A program made the position numbers and the translations under genes. Of a stretch of DNA of 64,000 nt, positions 45,927 through 56,923 are shown piece by piece. Location: the NCBI GenBank assembly GCA_030998225.1, contig JAPYXD010000680.1:12958001-13022000 (forward strand), given 5' to 3'. The stretch is from Diplolepis rosae (taxonomy: Eukaryota > Arthropoda > Insecta > Hymenoptera > Diplolepididae). Below the pieces are notes generated by a model that had not been told where the DNA came from, made no database searches, and saw only the letters and a list, made by a program, of their open reading frames with translations. Numbering within the stretch: the first letter of the stretch is position 1; each line of letters opens with the position of its first letter.

Positions 45927-46710
45927 CTGCAATATAAAAAAATATCAAAATTATTTATTTCTAAATAAATTGAAGGGTGGTAATATAAAACAAGTTGAAG
46001 GTCAGTTTTTTATAGAAATTGATTTTCTTGCTAACAAATCCTTCATAAATTTAATACCTATGTGACCTGTCGTGAGGAAAGGGACCTACACGGAAAAAAT
46101 AATTACTGGGAAATTTCCTTGACAGTCCTCGACTTTTGGACAGGACAAATTTTTCCGAAGATCCTATATACTTTTTATTAAGAAGCTTAGAACTTCATCG
46201 AAAAAAAGAAAGAATGTCCTGGATTAATTCAAGCACAGTCAATGAATGAAATTCTTTCAAATTTTATTGTATAGTTTTTGAAAAAATTATAGAAAGGCAA
46301 ATAATACTTCTTCTCAAGAGTGGCTTACGTTTTAAAAGAGTATGGATAGAATAATTTGATTAGGAAGAGATGAATACCTGCTATACAAATCAAAGAAAAA
46401 TTCTTGGACTGCGCTTGAAAATCTTGTAAAATTTTGAGTGGTACGATGCGCAGTTGTCAATGTCAGCTTTTTAGATACGCTAAATTTTTATTACTTTGTA
46501 AATTGACATAAACTTCAGAAATTATGAAATTCTTATATTTGATATTTTAGAATTCAGTAATTAATTTATTAAAAGTCTCTTCATCTAAAAACTTTTCTTA
46601 GCCTTATATAAAATTGATGGCGAAACAAGGCGCAGCAATTTCTTACACGGCCCTGCATTTTCAGAGGATGAAATGTACCCAACATTTTTTGAGAAGTATC
46701 GCAAGTGCTT

Positions 46711-46795
46711 CGGTAGCCGTGCGGTTTAATTCATAAGGTTAGACTGCGTTATACATGTAGGTTAGGTAAAAGTTAAGGTTCGAATCCTATCAGCG
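46711..46795 (+). other. tRNA-like segment in the left arm
   Basis: CGGTAGCCGTGCGGTTTAAT resembles a tRNA D-arm/A box, and AAGGTTCGAATCCTATC is a good B box 60 bp on. The right arm has the inverted copy at 48079-48163. Probably a tRNA-derived SINE head; no clear cloverleaf, so probably not a working tRNA. Confidence 0.4.
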
Positions 46796-47062
46796 TAATA
46801 TTAATTTCAACAGCGGTAATATAATTTGTAATAAGAATCAATAAAATGGTATATAAAAAAAAGACAGCTTGCGAAAATAATTTTTGTTTCTTATTGCCTT
46901 TGATAGTCCATAAAAATTTCATTGACTGGCTTTGAAGTTTTCATGCACGAGTGCTGTGCGAGCTCTATCTGCCTATATTCAGAATTTCATATATTAATTC
47001 GTAAAAATATCCAATCTTTGAACTCTATTTTCTCAAATGATTCATAGACATTATATATTTTG

Positions 47063-47860
47063 CTGCCGAAAGTCATCGTATTTTGGTGGATGTTTATGGT
47101 GAACATGCTCTAGCTGAGTGAACGTGCCAAAAGTGGTCTGCACGATTTAAAAGTGGTGATTTTGGCTTGAAAGACGAAGAACGTCCTGGGCAGCCAAAAA
47201 AGTTTGAAGATGAAGAACTGGAAGCATTACTCGATGAAGATTGTTGCCTGACACAAGAAGAGCTCGTAGAATCTTTGGGAGTCATTCAAGCAGCCATTTC
47301 AAAACGTTTCAAAGCAGCCGGATGCATTAAAAATCAAGGAAATTGGGTTCCACATGAACTCAAGCCGAGAGACGTTGAAAGGCGGTTTTGCATGTCCGAA
47401 ATGCTGCTGGAACGCCACAAAAAGAAGTCTTTCTATCATCGGATTCAACGGCAAAGCCAAATATCCATGGCGCGAAGGTAATGCTCTGTATTTGATGGGA
47501 TCAGAAGGGTGTGCTGTATTATGAGCTTCTAAAACCGGGTGAAACCATCAATGGAGGACGCTACCGAACACAATTGATCTGTTTGAAGAGAGCAATAGCC
47601 GAAAAATGCCCGGAATATGCGACCAGACACGAGGCAATAATTTTCCATCATGACAACGCTCGGCCCCATATTGCTTTTCCGGTTAAGAACTATTTGGAAA
47701 ACAGTGGATGGGAAGTTTTACCCCACCCGCCTTATAGCCCTGACCTTGCCCCTTCTGACTACCATTTGTTCCGGTCGATGCAGAACGCCGTGAAAATTCT
47801 GAGTACGCAAAATGTATAATGTCTATGAATCATTTGAGAAAATAAAGTTCAAAGATTGGA
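47063..47860 (+). pseudogene. Mariner transposase, deleted and interrupted
   Basis: N-terminal DNA-binding half visible: WSARFKSGDFGLKDEERPGQ (a stop just before it), LTQEELVESLGV, RRFCMSEMLLERHKKKSFYH. A deletion then removes the first catalytic Asp block (normally TGDE plus about 25 residues) and shifts the frame. IHGAKVMLCI is followed by TGA in place of a Trp. GVLYYELLKPGETINGGRYR follows, then IIFHHDNARPHIA (second Asp) and PYSPDLAPSDYHLFRSM (third Asp). The C-terminus runs into the right palindrome arm. It cannot be functional. Confidence 0.88.
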
Positions 47861-48078
47861 TGTTTTTACGAATTAATATGAAATTCTGAATATAGGCAGA
47901 TACAGCTCGCACAGCACTCGTGCATGAAAACTTCAAAGCCAGTCAATGAAATTTTTATGGACTATCAGTATCAAAGGCAATAAGAAACAAAAATTATTTT
48001 CGCAAGCTGTCTTTTTATATTATACTATTTTATTGATTTTTATTACAAATTATATTACCGCTGTTGAAATTAATATTA

Positions 48079-48163
48079 CGCTGATAGGATTCGAACCTTA
48101 ACTTTTACCTAACCTACATGTATAACGCAGTCTAACCTTATGAATTAAACTGCACGGCTACCG
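48079..48163 (-). other. tRNA-like segment in the right arm
   Basis: Inverted copy of 46711-46795, with CGGTAGCCGTGC read from the - strand. Confidence 0.4.
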
Positions 48164-48785
48164 AAGCACTTGCGATACTTCTTAAAAAATGTTGGGTACA
48201 TTTCATCCTTTGAAAATGCAGGGCCGTGTAAGAAATTGCTGCGCCTTATTTCGCCATCAATTTTATATAAGGCTAAGAAAAGTTTTTAGATGAAGAGACT
48301 TTTAATAAATTAATTACTGAATTCTAAAATATCAAATATAAGAATTTCATAATTTCTGAAGTTTATGTCAATTTACAAAGTAATAAAAATTTTGCGTATC
48401 TAAAAAACTGACATTGACAACTGCACATTGTACGACTAAAAATTTCACAAGACTTTCAAGCGCAGTCCAAGAATTTTTCTTTGATTTGTATAGCAGGTAT
48501 TCATCTCTTCCTAATCAAATTATTCTATCCAAACTCTTTTAAAACGTGAAGCACTCCTTAGAAGAAGTATTATTTGCCTTTCTATCATTTTTTCAAAAAC
48601 TATACAATAAAATTTGAAGGAATTTTATTCATTGACTGTGCTTGGATTAATCTATGATATTCTTTCTTTTTTTCGATGAAGTTCTAAGCTTCTTAATAAA
48701 AAGTATATAGGATCTTCGGAAAAATTTGTCCTGTCCAAAAGTCGAGGACTGTGAAGTAAATTTCCCAGTACTTATTTTTTTCGTA

Positions 48786-49844
48786 TAAGTCTACGATATA
48801 GCGAAAAAAATTCCTTGTACCCGTGTACAAGGAATCAACTATTTTGCCTAGTTAGGACAGGCGCCAACTTTGCAATCCTAGTTGAAATGACAAAGTTCAA
48901 GTTTAGTAAGAAAAACAAAGAAAGCAAGTTGATTTGACGGACAGAAACTTTCAGGCGCATGTATTAAACATAACCCAAAAAGAACTTTACGTTTATGATC
49001 TACTAGAGCAAAATTTATATTGATAAAAATGGGTCCTCAAGAATTATTGACAAAAATAAATTTTTGTTTGCACAATGAAAAAGTGATAAATACAGAAGAT
49101 ATTCTTTTTACAGCGGAGTTTTGTAATAACAGCATAGCAATATTAATTGAATTTAATTGTTAATAGAACTAGAATTATTTATTTCTCTGTAACAAGGTTT
49201 ATATTGGTATGTTTAACTGTATGTACGTGATTCAACGTTTCAAGTTCTCATAGCAAGGTTTAAGAGTTAAGGACGATTTCAATTAGGTTAACTAGTCTCC
49301 ACGACCAGGTATTCAGAATATGGCTACCGTGGCTACAAATCACGTTGCTGCAGCCGTGGTTCAAGTAACGACAACAAGTCTCCCTCGTTCCAGTCACTCC
49401 TTTTTCCTAACTACATTTTTCCTAGTCATTATGGCCAGGTGCTATTTTTCTCTGTGCAGTATTACACACTCAAAAGATATTAAATCAATCCAATCAAACT
49501 TAGGTCCGGTCAAAAAAACATTTCTATAAATTCCGAATAGGTATAATCATGTAGGAACCTACATAGGCGTTACGTATATGGAATTAGTCTTAGGAATGTT
49601 GAAGGGAACTACTCACGTCATTACATGATAGAACTATTAAGCAGGGAACTCCTGCATAAGTTCCTACATTCCTTGACTCAATCACATATACTTAGCACCT
49701 GAGTAGGTTCCTAAATGGGGATTTGCAGCAGGCAAATATTAAATGGTTGACCAAATTCTTGGTTGATTCAATCAAAGAAATTATTTCATGCATACAAATA
49801 TTATATTGAACATCAAGGGAGAAAAAGGATTTTAAGTTTAGTTT
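48786..49844. other. Sequence without a supported gene; one strong hairpin
   Basis: ATTCCTTGTAC-CCGT-GTACAAGGAAT at 48810-48835 is an 11-bp perfect stem. The 69-aa frame at 49320-49529 has no domain. GTAGGAACCTAC at about 49551 is a short palindrome. Confidence 0.35.
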
Positions 49845-50170
49845 TTACTTCCTAAAGACAGTTTTTACTCCCGCTGTTCCTCACTCCACTTGTAGTTTTG
49901 TCTCTGCTTACAAGTATGCTAAACTCGCAAAGTTCATACCTGCATGATGAAAAATATTGTGTGCCATGAGAAAATAGGCATTATTAGTATCGTGTGATTA
50001 ATTAAAATAATTTTAATTAAAAAATAATAAAGCCTCTTGTCCAATAACTTTCTTGATGTTTTTAATCATGCAGGTATGCATTTCACGAGTTTATCATACT
50101 TATAAAAAGGGACGAATCTACTAGTGAAATGAGGAATAGCGGGAATGAAAACTGTTCATAGGAAGTAAAT
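49845..50170. repeat. Inverted repeat, MITE-like
   Basis: TTTTACTTCCTAAAGACAGT recurs inverted at the right end (AACTGTTCATAGGAAGTAAA). CATACCTGCATGATG near 49936 mirrors ATCATGCAGGTATG near 50065. A diverged direct copy of the left arm lies at about 50220-50335. Confidence 0.55.
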
Positions 50171-50502
50171 ATAATGATTTATGGTAAGTCTAGCTTGCAT
50201 GCATTGTCACCATTATTTCCACTTCCTAGGGACTGTTTTATTCTCGCTACTTTCTACGAAGCAAAAAACGTAGATTTTTGCCATGCCTTACAAGCATAAA
50301 AAATCCAAATTCATACCTGCTTAGAAAAAAATATTGTTGTTTTTTTGCATACGATTAGATTAAGGAAAACGAATATTTAACTCAATTTAATTATATATTA
50401 TTTGCCTCAACTTTATGACAACTTCTTAACATCAGGCAATCAAACCAAAGAAAAATAGTAAATTTAACCCAATTTACCTTTTTTGCAAAATTTACGTATT
50501 TA

Positions 50503-50655
50503 TTATCCAACCATCTGTTTGTCATCTGGAAAAATTGCAAAAAAATCAAAGCCATCAACACAACTTCCATCTTGATTAGGGTTTACATTATTAACCTGAA
50601 AATCAGAAAATCCTGCAACCTGTCCTCGAATTATTACGAGACTGCCCTTGCGTAT
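50503..50655 (-). CDS. Unrecognised split gene, candidate last exon (exon 4)
   Basis: On the - strand, AATTATTTCAG is followed by 50 codons in phase 0, starting IRKGSLVIIRGQVAGFSDFQ, continuing VDGFDFFAIFPDDKQMVG and a TAA stop. AATAAA overlaps the stop region and could serve polyadenylation. An alternative donor CAG|GTTAAT lies inside. It joins in phase with the exon at 52885-52980. I recognise no domain. Confidence 0.55.
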   Translation of the reverse strand: MRKGSLVIIRGQVAGFSDFQVNNVNPNQDGSCVDGFDFFAIFPDDKQMVG

Positions 50656-50760
50656 CTGAAATAATTTTCAACTTTTATTTTTCTACTTCCTGTGAAAGCA
50701 CAAAGGCATTTAATGATTCAATTTCTTTACTGAATTTCCTTGACTGTCAGTGACCTCTGG

Positions 50761-51182
50761 ACTGCCGTCCCAGGCAAGAACTTTGTTAACTCAGTTTTTG
50801 ACGAAATTGAGTTTTTATTACTTTTTATTTAGCGGAAAAAACAACATTTAATTCCTATTTTGAAATTAATATACGGCTATTACTTTTTTTATGATAATTT
50901 TTTTCCTTTTGACGGAGCAGTAGTACATTGACGCGATTACCGCTTCCTTGGTAAGTATTTTAAACTAGCCAAAAACCTTGACTCTATTTTCTACTTGTTA
51001 TTATTAAATATCTTGATTTTTCTTTGCAGAATCAAATAGAATGGATCATTTTTACCGCATAATTAGGCAAATACTGATAAAAATTTTATTCTTCCATTCA
51101 ATATCAATTGGCGATTGTTTTTGTGGATTTTCTCCGTTTGGTTGAGAATTAAGTTAACAAGATTTTTGCCTGGGACGGCAGT
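50761..51182. mobile_element. MITE, ACTGCCGTCCCAGGCAA termini
   Basis: Ends ACTGCCGTCCCAGGCAAGAA and (reverse) ACTGCCGTCCCAGGCAAAAA, with further pairing through TTGTTAACT. GG flanks each side. Lies in the intron between exons 3 and 4. No coding content. Confidence 0.75.
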
Positions 51183-51733
51183 GGATAGTCTAAAGTTTAA
51201 GGAAAATTTATTGACTATTTCAATCATTCCGTTTACTTCTTAATGAAATGTTCTGAAAAAGTTGTCGAAATTTTCATTCACTGCGAAACATACTACTCGT
51301 CACTGAAAATTCTGACAACAGTCAATGAAAGTTTTGACAAAGGAGACCAGTCAAACAAAGTCCTATACTTTATACTTTATATTTTTTGTAAGTGTAGCGA
51401 ATAATAAAAAGAAACAATTTCAAATTACTGCAAGTAAATAATGTTCACCACTGATGCGCATGTGCAGTTTCAGCGGAACATTGCATTTCCTACAATGTTC
51501 CACTGAATTCTATGAAAAACCTCAAAAGTTTGTATTACATTCTGTTGACATAAAAAATTGGGAATCATTTTAAGAACTTTTAACTTTTATGATTTGTGAA
51601 TAAACCTCAAAGAAACTTCCTAGTATAAAATTGTCAAAGTTGGAAAATTGGATGACTATTGGACCAATACTATTTTCACTGAGTCCCTATACTGTCTGCC
51701 TGGATCCTTATTATCTATTGACTAATAAACATA

Positions 51734-52507
51734 CATTCTGTCAAATAAGTACTGGGAATTGATCAAAAAGCACGCTTAAAGAGATTGTCAAAAACCTTTT
51801 TGACGCTAAGTTAGCACCACTGTCCTTTATACTGACGTGGAGTTCGAGCGCGGTCTGTCATTTTGTTTGTTCACAGTGCTCGATGTTGTCAGTTTATCTC
51901 AAGTGTCTTTCGCGTCTTTTCCAATGGATAAGAATATCGAAGAAAGAATTTGTCTTTAATTTTGCATTGCAAATGGAATTTCGTGTGCGGCATCGCTGAA
52001 AATGTTACAGAAGGCTTACGGTGAATCGACTTTATCAAAACACGTGCAAATGAGTGGTGCAGTGCATTCAAAAGCGGATGAGATGTGGTAGAAGATTTGC
52101 CTCGCTCTGGTAAGCCATCAACGTCTTCAACTGAAGTTAACATTGCTAAAGTAAATCTTCTTCTAAAACTCAATCGCGTAAAAGCCAAAAACTCAATGAA
52201 TATCATCGAACTACCACCGTATTCACCTGATATGGCTCCGGCCGATTTTTTTCTCTTTCTAAAACTCAAATTACCACTTCGAAGCACCCGTTTTCAGTCG
52301 ATAGAAGACATAAAAGAGAATTCGCGGCGAGAAATGAAGTTGATTCCGGACTATGCGTTTAAAAAATGTTTTGATCATTGGATTATTCGTTGGCATCAGT
52401 GTATTATCCTGGGAGGGGCCTACTTTGAAGGCGATAAAATAAGTTTGGATGAATAATAAATAGTTTGTGTTTTATTGACCAATTCCCGATACTTTTGTGC
52501 CAGAATG
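51734..52507 (+). mobile_element. Internally deleted mariner element
   Basis: Ends CATTCTGTCAAATAAGTACT and (reverse) CATTCTGGCACAAAAGTATC, continuing GGGAATTG; TA at 51732-51733 and 52508-52509. Holds the transposase remnant at 51928-52456. Lies in an intron of the - strand gene, in opposite orientation. Confidence 0.88.
51928..52456 (+). pseudogene. Mariner transposase, deleted and frameshifted
   Basis: N-terminal FCIANGISCAASLKMLQKAY, then after a frameshift RANEWCSAFKSG, a stop, and VEDLPRSGKPSTSS. A large deletion after NIAKVN removes the middle with the first and probably the second catalytic Asp. IIELPPYSPDMAPADFFLFL keeps the third, and the C-terminus (GAYFEGDK) is complete. Confidence 0.85.
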
Positions 52508-52884
52508 TAGAAATAACCAAAATAAAAATCTTATTCATTATTTCCATGACTACATATTTCACCTTCAATCAGGTTTTCTAATCAAGAATTTCACTGGATT
52601 ACAATGATTACTTTTATGAATTGAATTGAATCGGGATGATATGAAATAGAAAGGACAAAAGTAGATTGGAGGAGATAGACGCGAATCTGAATTGACAAAG
52701 TGATAGAAAAAGATGAACGTAGATGGGCATAGATAGTAAAGTGATGTCAGTTTGCCTTCTTCCCTCATTTGTTACACAATATACTACTTTCTACTCTTAA
52801 TTCTAATGATTTTTGTAAGGACAATTTTGATTTATCTCAAGATTTTTATCAGTGATTTATTGTAACTCAATGTACTCAACTTAC

Positions 52885-52980
52885 AATACGTGGAGAGTCT
52901 GTACAGGTCCGATATCTTGATGTTTTTATAGTATTTCCGCACTTGTGAATATGAGTGAGCAGACCTATAAATTCACCGCC
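52885..52980 (-). CDS. Unrecognised split gene, internal exon 3
   Basis: On the - strand, TTTATATATTCCAG|GGCGG and ATT|GTAAGTTG frame exactly 96 bases, 32 codons in phase 0 (GGEFIGLLTHIHKCGNTIKT then SRYRTCTDSPRI). Both neighbours also join in phase 0. No domain recognised; three cysteines and two histidines are present without a clear metal-binding spacing. Confidence 0.6.
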
Positions 52981-53260
52981 CTGGAATATATAAAACATGT
53001 TGAAATAAAAATGCTCACGGCTACTAAGGTAAATACCTAGGTTTCTCTGCAAGTTTTGTCTCGTGCGTCTGGACATTTCAAAATTAGCTGATTTTTTATT
53101 TTGAATTACAGTAAAATCCCGTTTATCGCAACATCTTCCAATCGAATGCCTCCCGTTTATCGCAAATACGGATGGGCTCCCGCTCCTCCACCACCAGCCT
53201 GACTAACTGGTTGTCGGCGGATGCGCCTCAGCGATTAGTTTCGCGCGCGTTCGCTGTTTA

Positions 53261-53545
53261 CATGGAGACTAGATATAAGGAGACCAATCTCTTATGGCCT
53301 TACTTCACAAAACACGAAGTTCTGCCAAGTACTTAGTTAGGAAACTCCCCGATGAGGGCACGTGTGTTCCCTGGGTGCAAAATGGCGGCATCCACGGTTT
53401 ATAAGCATTGTGTATTGGGCGTCGCCATTTTGCACCCAGGGAACAAACATGCCCTCATCGGGAAGTTTTGCAACTATGTACTTGGCAGAACTTCATTTCG
53501 GAAAAGGATATATGGAGATTGGTCTCCTTATATCTAGTCTCCATG
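53261..53545. mobile_element. 285-bp palindromic MITE with 8-bp target duplication
   Basis: GCTGTTTA at 53253-53260 and 53546-53553 flanks ends CATGGAGACTAGATATAAGG, inverted and perfect. Arms of about 130 bp meet near 53408. An 8-bp duplication with a CATG start fits P or hAT superfamilies. Overlapping 61- and 92-aa frames here are products of the palindrome. Confidence 0.85.
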
Positions 53546-53876
53546 GCTGTTTATCTCAAATGATAGGAGGGGGAAAAAATGGTAGAGTTTATTCAGGCCG
53601 TGCAAACCTAATGGAAAGGTGGTGGACCGTTAGCAACTAGCGCCGCGTACAGCACTGCGCATGAACTACCATTATATGTGCACGTGTTAGTGCATATACA
53701 TGCATACGTAGGTTCTTTAAATGTGTTACAAAGAATATATTCAAATAAAATTAAAAGGAAATTGAAGATTTAGCGCAAAATTGTGAAAATATAATTCAAG
53801 AGTGAGAAGTTATGTTGATATCAACTCACTCTTTAATTACATTTACACAATTTTGCCTTAAATCATGGTTTTCTCG

Positions 53877-54083
53877 TCATAAATAAAAATCAAAAATATC
53901 TGTAATTTGTATTTTTATTTTCAGAAAATATAATTGCTTAGCACATTTTGCGTTGATTTTTGTACTACAAGATAATCGAACACTTTGTGGGGTCGAGATA
54001 GCTCTCTTCGGTGTTGTGTGAAAGTCTTCTCCAAGTACATCCTTGCTGCTTCCTGCTTCTGGGATATCTTCTGATTCTTTTTT
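53877..54083 (-). CDS. THAP-domain gene, exon 2
   Basis: On the - strand, CTATATTCCAG precedes KKESEDIPEAGSSKDVLGED, then TPKRAISTPQSVRLSCSTKI and a lysine-rich segment (KIKIQITDIFDFYL) to a TGA stop; 68 residues in phase 0. A THAP protein often has such a linker and basic or coiled region after the DNA-binding domain. It joins in phase with the donor at 55572. The product would be short, a DNA-binding protein without a transposase domain. Confidence 0.6.
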   Translation of the reverse strand, partial: KKESEDIPEAGSSKDVLGEDFHTTPKRAISTPQSVRLSCSTKINAKCAKQLYFLKIKIQITDIFDFYL

Positions 54084-54338
54084 CTGGAATATAGATTAAA
54101 AGCATTTAATTTATATGAATATTTGAAATTTATTTCGTAGGTATTTTATAAAATAAATAAAAATAAATTTTATAAAATAAAACTCCAGTCACATGTTTCG
54201 CGAAATTGTGGTGGGAATTTCTGACATTGTGGAATTTGTATTGGCAATTCTCAGCTATTTTTACATAAATAATCCTTTGTAATTTTATACTATATATGTA
54301 CTTGCATCTATATCTTCAGTAACATTTAGACAGAAGTA

Positions 54339-55271
54339 CACTGCCGGTCGAAATTATTTGTTCACTTGTTGTTTCAGATATTCCTAAAGTGTCTTAAATT
54401 TATAATAATAAGTTGAAATTTTTTTCCCTATCATAAAATAAAAGTTAATAAAATTTTGCAAATAACAAATAAAACAAAATAAAATACCATCTAGTTTTAA
54501 ATAACGTTGGATTAATTCTGAATCATATGTTGATAAGGTCGATATAGTAGAGTTCCGTTGTCACGTACAGTGATACACTCTTCTAATGATCGACATAATC
54601 GACTGAAATGATTTAGAAAAATCAGAAAAAATAACAAAATGTTAATTTTATAAAAAAATATTTCAAAAAACTTGAAATTTCAATCATTCTGAAAAATATT
54701 AACAACTCTGAAATTAATTAAGATTTTTAAAAGTTTTTTGTCTCATTTAAATGGTAGGTTTTCATAGTATTTTGCTAACTAATCAAGATATTTTCAGATT
54801 TTTTTTCCTGGATTCTACCCGGCGTCAAAAATGATACAAAAAGGTCATAAAATTTTAAAAATGTGTAGCTACTTACAAGAAATTTTTAAAAACCAATGTG
54901 TATCATATTTTAATAAAATTTATAGATTACTGTCTTCATTTGAAAATTTTCGACATGTTTGTACCATGTTTGACCCCAGGGTAGAATCCAAAAGAAAAAT
55001 TTTAAAAATATCTTGATAAGTTAACAAAATACTATGAAGAGTAACCTTCAAAATGAGACCAGAAACGTTTAAAGGTCTTAATTAATTTCAGTGTTATTAA
55101 TATTTATTCAAAAAGATCGAAATTTGACGTTTTTTGCAATATATTCTTATAAAATTATCATTTTGCCTTCAACTTGGGATCACTAGATGCAAAATTTAAA
55201 TAATTATAAAAATTAAGACACTTTAAGAATAGCTAACACAGCAGGTGAATAAGTAATTTTGACCGGTAGTG
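54339..55271. mobile_element. Tc1-type MITE, CACTRCCGGTC termini
   Basis: Ends CACTGCCGGTCGAAATTATT and (reverse) CACTACCGGTCAAAATTACT; TA on both sides. Similar ends are common in Tc1-like transposons. A partial second copy is at 59455-59760. Lies in the intron of the THAP gene. No transposase. Confidence 0.8.
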
Positions 55272-55487
55272 TATATACTACTTTTTTAGTTTGGTATCTC
55301 AAAATTACGTGCTAGAATTTTATTGTCATTCCTAAGGAAGTTGTAGATACTTCATCGAAGTTTCTTGTACTATTTTATGTAAATTTTCTTACGATTTTTA
55401 CATTTTTTCACATTTTCAAAGTTTACTTCAAAACAGGGCTCATATATGTAATATTTTATTTATTGCACTTAAAATTTTAGAAATAAA

Positions 55488-55526
55488 GATCACTAATGAG
55501 GACTCTGATCAGAGTCGAAAAGTTTG
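55488..55526 (+). ncRNA. Decayed hammerhead-type motif, PLE fragment
   Basis: GATCA, CTAATGA (core G to A), extra G, GACTC/GAGTC, GAAAAGTTTGA. Stem II is preserved but both core boxes are altered. About 55440-55540 is probably a PLE terminal-repeat remnant. Confidence 0.45.
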
Positions 55527-55571
55527 AAATTATATACAATATCGTATGAAATTAAAAATATTGTTACTTAC

Positions 55572-55944
55572 GTGTGCAAACTGCACGCTACTTTCTCCAA
55601 AGTCTCGTGTGCCTTCTGCAGGTTTTTCTACTTCGGGAATAAAAATTTCGAAGTCTGATGGGGAAGAAACACTCGCCGGTTTAATGTTCACATCACTTCC
55701 ACTCGACACATCACTACACGACGGTAAATTTAACGTCGGAAAAATGTCGATGACAAATAAAAAATTGTCTTTCTAGTACTTCGAGGTATCCTAACCTCGA
55801 CAAGTAGGGATTTGAGCATGCTTCTATCCATCGTTGTCCGGCATTTTCTTTCTTCGGAAACCGATGAATTGACACATTGTTCTTCCGACCCCTTTTGGAG
55901 GTACACCCACTCACAGCACACTGAATTTCGTACTTCGAATTCAT
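55572..55944 (-). CDS. THAP-domain gene, exon 1 (one frameshift)
   Basis: THAP domains are zinc-dependent DNA-binding modules of cellular factors and P-type transposases. From the ATG at 55944-55942: CAVSGC (C-x4-C), then IHRFPKKENAGQRWIEACSN with the usual FP and W, and FICHRHF (C-x2-H). After SDV an extra A shifts the frame; the other frame then continues NLPSCSDVSSGSDVNIKPA, through EVEKPAEGTRDFGESSVQFA to a strong donor CACAC|GTAAGTAAC. So one indel separates this from an intact exon. It joins exon 2 in phase 0. It lies wholly inside the pogo-ended element, transcribed away from the right terminus. Confidence 0.7.
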
Positions 55945-56197
55945 TTTAAATGATTATAAAGTGCGATCGCGTACGAATTGTTGATACATGTATACAACAA
56001 TGGCGGAACTCATACGAAGCCGTTCCCTTTGCCGCACTCCGCCCGCTTCCGACAACTAGCGCCGCGTACACCACCGCACATGAACTATCCTACGGGGACA
56101 CCCAATACATTAGAGGTCGACCTGCCCTGAGTTTATTGCGATGAACGGGAGAAACAAGTTTCAATAAACGGGTGTTGCGATAAACGGGGTTGTACTG

Positions 56198-56923
56198 TAA
56201 AACTCTTTTCTCACAGTGTAGATATCTTACGTTTCGCAAAAATGATCCCTGTTTTAAAGACAAATTTTTCATTTTGAAGGACATGGATCAAGCTGAACAC
56301 GTGAGTTTATTGTCTGTATAGCTCATTTTATTTAAAATCTTGCAAAAATTTCCCACCTTAATATAAAACACTGCTATTTTTTGGCCAAATGTAGATTGAA
56401 TGTTTTAGATAATAATTATCTTAACCCATCAATTCCCAAGGTTAGAAAATAAATCTAATTTAATGTTTTCATTGCATTTTATAACTGAAAATATATTCAA
56501 ATAAATATTTATCAAGTCGAAATAATTACATGTATCTAATTTTTCCACAAAAAAAAAATGTGCATGTATGCAACGTTTCGTATACGCAACAATAATAAAT
56601 ATAATTCTTGTTCTGTTGGGAATAAATTCTACCAGTAAAGAAGTCCTTTCTCTAAATGACATATTTTCAGAAAAATAATTTATAAATGATTCGTTTACGC
56701 AACGTTGGGGACTAATGGGTTAAGGACATTTAATACTTGGGTGAAATCAGGGAATTTTATGTTTGACGTACAGGAAAGAAGCTTGACATGACAACAGTAG
56801 TCACTAGGAATTTTAAAATAGATGGAGCCTGACATATGATCATGGATTATTTTTGGTCCGAATCATTAAAGAAAAAAATTAATTTTTACAAAAACATTTT
56901 GCAAATCTCTTCTTTCATTATTA
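56198..56923. other. Intronic AT-rich sequence, no gene seen
   Basis: The frame at 56429-56662 has no domain. GTTTCGTATACGCAAC and GTTTACGCAACGTTGGGGA are the only notable phrases (about 56573 and 56692). Confidence 0.3.

Larger units (their letters stand above)
46089..48785. mobile_element. 2.7 kb palindrome: 974-bp arms around a mariner remnant
   Basis: Arms 46089-47062 and 47812-48785 are reverse complements with only scattered mismatches. Outer ends CACGGAAAAAATAATTACTG and (reverse) TACGAAAAAAATAAGTACTG; TA on both sides. Each arm holds a tRNA-like segment. The inner edges lie within mariner transposase sequence: the right arm begins in the C-terminal coding part (YESFEKIKFKDW) and the left arm carries the same piece inverted. 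Confidence 0.85.
53109..56197. mobile_element. 3.1 kb element with pogo/Tigger-like termini
   Basis: Ends CAGTAAAATCCCGTTTATCG and (reverse) CAGTACAACCCCGTTTATCG; TA on both sides. CCCGTTTATCGCAA repeats just inside, as in pogo/Tigger-type Tc1/mariner elements. No pogo transposase (CENP-B helix-turn-helix plus DDE) is visible. It contains a two-exon THAP gene on the - strand, an 8-bp-duplication MITE, a Tc1-type MITE and a PLE ribozyme fragment. It sits in an intron of the - strand host gene. Confidence 0.85.

Noticed and set aside
49320..49529. 69-aa frame starting MATVATNHVAAAVV
   Set aside because: No domain, no neighbouring splice partners; composition looks incidental.
51889..52287. 132-aa frame on the - strand
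   Set aside because: It is the antisense shadow of the mariner pseudogene at 51928-52456.
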